The notes beneath the pieces were generated by a model that saw only the letters and a program-made list of their open reading frames with translations, made no database searches and was not told the origin of the DNA. Shown here piece after piece: positions 15,596 to 18,087 of a DNA stretch of 18,087 nucleotides. The stretch lies in the NCBI GenBank assembly GCA_035654135.1, contig DASRXN010000100.1, forward strand, positions 1 through 18,087, written 5' to 3'. The stretch is from Fen-999 sp035654135. Lineage in GTDB: Bacteria > Pseudomonadota > Gammaproteobacteria > Burkholderiales > Rhodocyclaceae. A program made the position numbers and the translations under genes. Position 1 is the stretch's first letter; every line of letters begins with the position of its first letter.

Positions 15596-16090
15596 ATGTC
15601 GGATTCGGAAAGGTACGTCAAGACCCCCAAGGGTCTGGAGGAGGTCACCCAGCGCAGCCACGGTCTGCCCCTGCGTTGTCGCCGTCTGCTGATCATGATC
15701 GACGGCAAGAAGGATGCGGCGAACCTGGCGGCGATGTTGCCCGGCGAGGATACCGCGGTCGTGTTGGCAAGGCTGCTGGATGGAGGCTACATCACGCCCC
15801 TGGCGGCGGAACCGTCGCCGGCCGAACAGGCGGCCGCCACCGCGAGTCAGGCGCCAAGGCCGGAGAACGACGCCCAGCGCTTCGACATGGCGCGCAATTT
15901 CATGCTCAACACCCTCAATGCCTTCGTCGGCATCTCGGCCTCCGGTCTCATCGTCCGCATCGAAGCGTGTGCCGGCATCGGCATGCTGCAGGAGCACTAC
16001 CGCGCCTGGCAGGACGCGATCCGCCTTTCCTCGGACGGCCGCAAGCGTCTGACGGAACTCGAGAGTCGCCTCGCGCCGCTGCTTTCCTGA
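15596..16090 (+). CDS. Conserved hypothetical protein, 164 residues
   Basis: I do not recognise a named function. The start at 15596 is well supported by GAGGAGGGGG just upstream. The N-terminal half (about residues 20-70, with RCRRLLIMIDGKKDAANLAAML and LARLLDGGYITPL) looks like a small winged-helix-type module of the kind seen in signalling-associated hypothetical proteins, where a short helix pair precedes a 'GGYI' strand. A proline- and alanine-rich linker follows at about 72-90. The C-terminal half (about 95-164) is helical and begins ARNFMLNTLNAFVG. No signal peptide or membrane segment is seen. It is divergent from the channel-like gene, and its last codon overlaps a truncated gene remnant on the other strand. 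Confidence 0.82.
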   Translation: MSDSERYVKTPKGLEEVTQRSHGLPLRCRRLLIMIDGKKDAANLAAMLPGEDTAVVLARLLDGGYITPLAAEPSPAEQAAATASQAPRPENDAQRFDMARNFMLNTLNAFVGISASGLIVRIEACAGIGMLQEHYRAWQDAIRLSSDGRKRLTELESRLAPLLS

Positions 16091-16167
16091 AGCAGCAGCG
16101 CCTCGCGCCAGAGCGCCACCAGCCCTTTCGGGTCGAGGTATTTCGGGTGCAGGGTCCACAGTCGCAT
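16087..16167 (-). pseudogene. 5' remnant of a pyrimidine-dimer DNA glycosylase-like gene
   Basis: The minus strand encodes 27 residues beginning MRLWTLHPKYLD and continuing with GLVALWREALL. This is the recognisable N-terminus of the pyrimidine dimer DNA glycosylase/endonuclease V-like family, in which the start methionine is followed directly by RLWTLHPKYLD. After LLLQ the frame runs into the antisense of the hypothetical gene ending at 16090 and similarity ends, so only the first fifth or so of the gene is left. The missing part must have been lost by deletion or replaced when the plus-strand gene was joined here. The recognition is from memory of the family. Confidence 0.6.
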
Positions 16168-16216
16168 GTCGGCGTGGATGGCGCGGAGGAGGGGACCTCG
16201 CATCGTCCGGCGTCCG

Positions 16217-16845
16217 TCAGCACGTCAGGGCCGGATACTTGCCAAGTTGCGAGGGGTTTTCGGCCTGGACCACCATGAAGTGCGCCACGTCGGCCCGCGA
16301 GATCGCCCCCACCCGCATTCCCTTTTCGAGCCTGTCGAGCACGCGGTAGCGGCCCGTCAGCCTGCCGTTGATGAGTCGCCCCGGGGCGGACCATCTCCCA
16401 GCGGGGATATCCTTCCGCGATCATCCGTTCCATCCTGCTCTTGTTCGCGTAGACGGCCTTGAGGAGCAGGTTGAACATCTCTTTCATGACCGGCGAGTTT
16501 TAGCCCCAGCTGTCCCCCGCACCGAATCCGGTCAGGACGATGAGCGGCGGGATCGCACCGGTCTCCTTCAACACTTGCAGCAGCGCGCGCGGAATCGGTG
16601 TATAGCGTCGTCGCCTTCGTACTGTTGCCGGTGCCGAGTGGGACCAGAATCGCCTCGGCACCCTCGATGGCGTGCCGGACGTCGTCCGCGCTCTTCGAGC
16701 TGCCTTGCACGATATGCAGCTTGTGGTCCTTCGGCAGGGGCTCGACGCTGCGCGACAAGCTGGTGACCTCATGGCCCTTTTGCAGCGCCAGACGCACGAC
16801 TTCGAGGCCCACCCCTGCGGATGCACCGATGACGGTGATTTTCAT
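16217..16845 (-). pseudogene. NAD(P)-binding oxidoreductase (NmrA/SDR-like), broken by two frameshifts and a nonsense codon
   Basis: The start MKITVIGASAGVGLEVVRLAL carries the dinucleotide-binding GASAGVG loop of atypical short-chain dehydrogenases. The first frame runs to TDSARA near 16590. Beyond the repeat GCGCGCGC at 16583-16590 the protein continues in another frame as LLQVLKETGAIPPLIVLTGFGAGDSWG. A TAA at 16501-16503 stands where a tyrosine codon is expected, and the same frame goes on as NSPVMKEMFNLLLKAVYANK to MVRPG. At the CCCC run near 16379-16382 one extra base shifts the frame again, and RLINGRLTGRYRVLD continues to GKYPALTC and a stop at 16217. The joined product is about 209 residues, a normal length. 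It begins 5 bases after the secreted-protein gene and was probably in its operon. Confidence 0.85.
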
Positions 16846-16850
16846 GGGTT

Positions 16851-17168
16851 CTAGCACGACACGTTGAACAGGGACTTGGCGGCCGAGCACTCCAACGCGA
16901 CCTCACGCGTCTTGGCGATACTGGCGTTGAATACCGTGAGCACGACATAATCGGTGCCGTCACACTTTGCCCGTATCGAGCCATCATTCGGGTTTCGCGC
17001 GGCAGCCGAGACGCGCTGGCAGCGCGGGAATTGACGCTTGATGATCCTGACGGCGACAGCCGTGGCATCGCCCTTTGGCGCCGCGCCGACAACCTGATTG
17101 GCTGCGGGCACGGATTCTGCCGCCAGAAGCATCGATGCCGCAATGATCGTCAGGGCTGCAGGTCTCAT
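16851..17168 (-). CDS. Small secreted protein with four cysteines, unknown function
   Basis: The 105-residue product has a clear signal peptide, MRPAALTIIAASMLLAAESVPAA, with cleavage likely after about residue 23. The mature part is about 80 residues with four cysteines (in PRCQRV, AKCDG, LECSA and the C-terminal VSC), which could make two disulfide bonds in the periplasm. I recognise no domain. The start at 17168 is supported by GGGAGA about 6 bases upstream. The frame is open further upstream but that part is an overlap with the DUF998 gene region on the same strand and lacks a signal peptide. The next gene downstream, 5 bases on, is the broken oxidoreductase. Confidence 0.75.
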   Translation of the reverse strand: MRPAALTIIAASMLLAAESVPAANQVVGAAPKGDATAVAVRIIKRQFPRCQRVSAAARNPNDGSIRAKCDGTDYVVLTVFNASIAKTREVALECSAAKSLFNVSC

Positions 17169-17192
17169 GTTGTTCTCCCAGAAAGAGCAGGC

Positions 17193-17205
17193 GGGGTCAC
17201 ACCCC
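17193..17205. repeat. GGGGT/ACCCC palindrome, left copy
   Basis: GGGGT and ACCCC are separated by CAC, a perfect 5-bp inverted repeat in the 80-base gap between the DUF998 and secreted-protein genes. It resembles the palindrome at 17912-17924 on the other side of the DUF998 gene. Such GGGGTC...ACCCC palindromes are common intergenic repeats in Betaproteobacteria. Confidence 0.45.
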
Positions 17206-17243
17206 CGAATTATCCCACGACGCTGCATGGGCCTGAGGGCCCC

Positions 17244-17267
17244 GAAAGTCAGTCGTGGCGCAGCGCC
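17244..17267 (-). repeat. REP-like dispersed repeat, copy C, overlapping the DUF998 stop codon
   Basis: Read on the minus strand it is GGCGC, four variable bases, then CCACGACTGACTTTC. The last 15 bases are identical to copy A. It supplies the last codons and the TGA stop of the DUF998 gene (Asp-stop within GACTGA). Confidence 0.65.
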
Positions 17268-17881
17268 GGATTGGAGCCGCGCATGGTACGCACGGCGAGC
17301 ACCAGCACCCATACGGAAAGGAGTCCGCTCGCCAGATGCTCGAACAGCCCCGCGGCCTGCACGGGATTGCCGCGCCACTGCATGAGCAGGAGAAAGAGAA
17401 GTGCCAGGAGGCCGGTGGCGAAGGAATATCCGCTCATCGCCCGCGACGCGCCGCGCAGCCGCAGCGCGACGCCCCACGTCAGCGCCGCCAGAACTCCCGA
17501 CAGAAAGCCGATGGTGGCGAACAAGTGGTGCAGTTCCTGGCTGGCCGAGAGCCCGCTGCAGCCGGGATCGCAGGGGAACACGCCCGCGCCCATCCGCCCC
17601 ATGCCGTCGAGGCCGATGAGCCATGCTGCGAAGGTGAAAGCCCAACTGCCCCGGAAAGTCGCCATCAGGGCCGCGGCAAAGCAAAGGTACAGGAACCCTG
17701 TGAAGACGAACGCGCCATAGCGCACCAGAAACTCCGTGGTGCTGTCCCGCTCGCCGAGCTCGCTGATGTAGTGGGTGACGTGGCTGAACTCAGGCCGCAG
17801 CGCCCCCGCCACGCCGATGAGCGACAGCCAGAGGAGAGGCGCCAGGACTCCGCCAAGCAGGCCTAGCTTGCGCAGGGTCAT
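17249..17881 (-). CDS. DUF998 family integral membrane protein
   Basis: The 210-residue protein has about six membrane helices and the features of DUF998: an early SHVTHYISELGERDS segment near residue 33, GVFPCDPGC near 100, and a histidine pair in ELHHLFATIGFLSG near 116. The function of the family is not known. The ATG at 17881 gives the expected N-terminus (MTLRKLGLLGG) before the first helix. A longer frame reaches an ATG at 17926, but those 15 codons lie partly in the palindromic repeat at 17912-17924, so I think they are not native coding sequence; no strong ribosome-binding site favours either. The C-terminus PALRHD and the stop fall inside a dispersed repeat. The gene is thus bounded by repeats on both sides. 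Confidence 0.82.
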   Translation of the reverse strand: MTLRKLGLLGGVLAPLLWLSLIGVAGALRPEFSHVTHYISELGERDSTTEFLVRYGAFVFTGFLYLCFAAALMATFRGSWAFTFAAWLIGLDGMGRMGAGVFPCDPGCSGLSASQELHHLFATIGFLSGVLAALTWGVALRLRGASRAMSGYSFATGLLALLFLLLMQWRGNPVQAAGLFEHLASGLLSVWVLVLAVRTMRGSNPALRHD

Positions 17882-17911
17882 GTGGCGCGACAGCCAACTG
17901 AAGCGGAAATT

Positions 17912-17924
17912 GGGTTCTGACCCC
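17912..17924. repeat. GGGTTCTGACCCC palindrome, right copy
   Basis: GGGT and ACCC are separated by TCTG; on the minus strand it reads GGGGTCAGAACCC. This is a very common intergenic palindrome in Betaproteobacteria, often found near REP-associated tyrosine transposase genes. It lies just upstream of the DUF998 start. Confidence 0.5.
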
Positions 17925-17944
17925 ATCTATTCCTTCATGTCACC

Positions 17945-17968
17945 AGAAGTCAGCCGTGGTGGCACGCC
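17945..17968 (-). repeat. REP-like dispersed repeat, copy D
   Basis: Read on the minus strand it is GGCGT, four variable bases, then CCACGGCTGACTTCT. It matches copy B at 19 of 24 positions, with the only core difference in the last two bases. It lies between the DUF998 gene and the SHOCT-like gene end. The remaining bases of that gap (about 17969-18027) show nothing I can support. Confidence 0.55.
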
Positions 17969-18027
17969 GAGATGCATACCCAGCCGCGCAGGTCTCGCTT
18001 GTCGTGCGTCAGCAAGCGTTTCCGGCG

Positions 18028-18087
18028 CTACCGCCTCATGATCTGCCTGGCCTGTTGCACGTACTCGTCTTCGGTAATGACGCCATC
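18028..18087 (-). CDS. SHOCT-like protein, C-terminal 19 codons only
   Basis: The minus strand is open from the window edge and ends DGVITEDEYVQQARQIMRR followed by TAG. This is the pattern of the C-terminal SHOCT motif (short helix, then G-[IV]-[IL]-T-[ED]-[ED]-E-[FY] and a terminal helix), which is found at the end of many small membrane or secreted proteins and helps oligomerisation. Only the tail is visible, so the nature of the whole protein cannot be stated. Confidence 0.55.
   Translation of the reverse strand, partial: DGVITEDEYVQQARQIMRR

Noticed and set aside
1..18087. tRNA or rRNA genes, CRISPR arrays, intact insertion sequences, phage genes
   Set aside because: None was seen; no regularly spaced repeats, no transposase or integrase domains, and no cloverleaf-like sequence was noticed on reading.

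Overview
The window is GC-rich DNA, densely packed with genes and with short overlaps between them. It most likely comes from a betaproteobacterium, probably of the Rhodocyclales type. The evidence is the gene order hisS - yfgM - bamB - der - hfq - hflX - hflK - hflC - DUF2065 - hisZ - purA, which is characteristic of Betaproteobacteria, together with the protein sequences. The taxonomic placement is inference from gene order and recognition of families, not from a search.

Region 1 (1-10367, plus strand) is one long run of conserved housekeeping genes. It holds the 3' two thirds of hisS, an inner-membrane TPR protein of the YfgM type, the outer-membrane assembly lipoprotein BamB, the double GTPase Der (ribosome assembly), the RNA chaperone Hfq, the ribosome-associated GTPase HflX, the HflK/HflC pair that surrounds the FtsH protease, a small DUF2065 membrane protein, HisZ (regulatory subunit for a short-form HisG), and PurA. 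The genes are separated by 0-83 bases and several overlap, so they may be transcribed together or in two or three overlapping units.

Region 2 (10407-14646, minus strand) converges on purA. Read from right to left it is aroG (DAHP synthase), a DUF1015 protein, an HD-GYP response regulator that probably degrades cyclic di-GMP, and an enoyl-CoA hydratase. The gaps are 2-37 bases, so it is probably an operon driven from in front of aroG. A hairpin lies between the convergent purA and enoyl-CoA hydratase stops.

Region 3 (14647-18087) is accessory in character. It contains a 43-residue lysine-rich protein and a channel-like two-helix membrane protein (minus strand), a divergent conserved hypothetical protein (plus strand), and a zone of gene decay. 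That zone holds the first 27 codons of a pyrimidine-dimer glycosylase-like gene and an NAD(P)-binding oxidoreductase gene broken by two frameshifts and one nonsense codon. After it come a small secreted four-cysteine protein, a DUF998 membrane protein, and the last 19 codons of a SHOCT-like protein at the right edge.

The most noteworthy non-coding signal is a dispersed REP-like 24-base element (core CCACGRCTGACTTTC). It occurs at 10379, 14747, 17244 and 17945, with a further look-alike inside aroG at 14529. Two of the copies, each next to a GGGGTC-type palindrome in the same orientation, bracket the DUF998 gene. I did not find a clear new defence or metabolic system. The best candidates for new biology are the repeat family and the channel-like protein with an altered selectivity filter.
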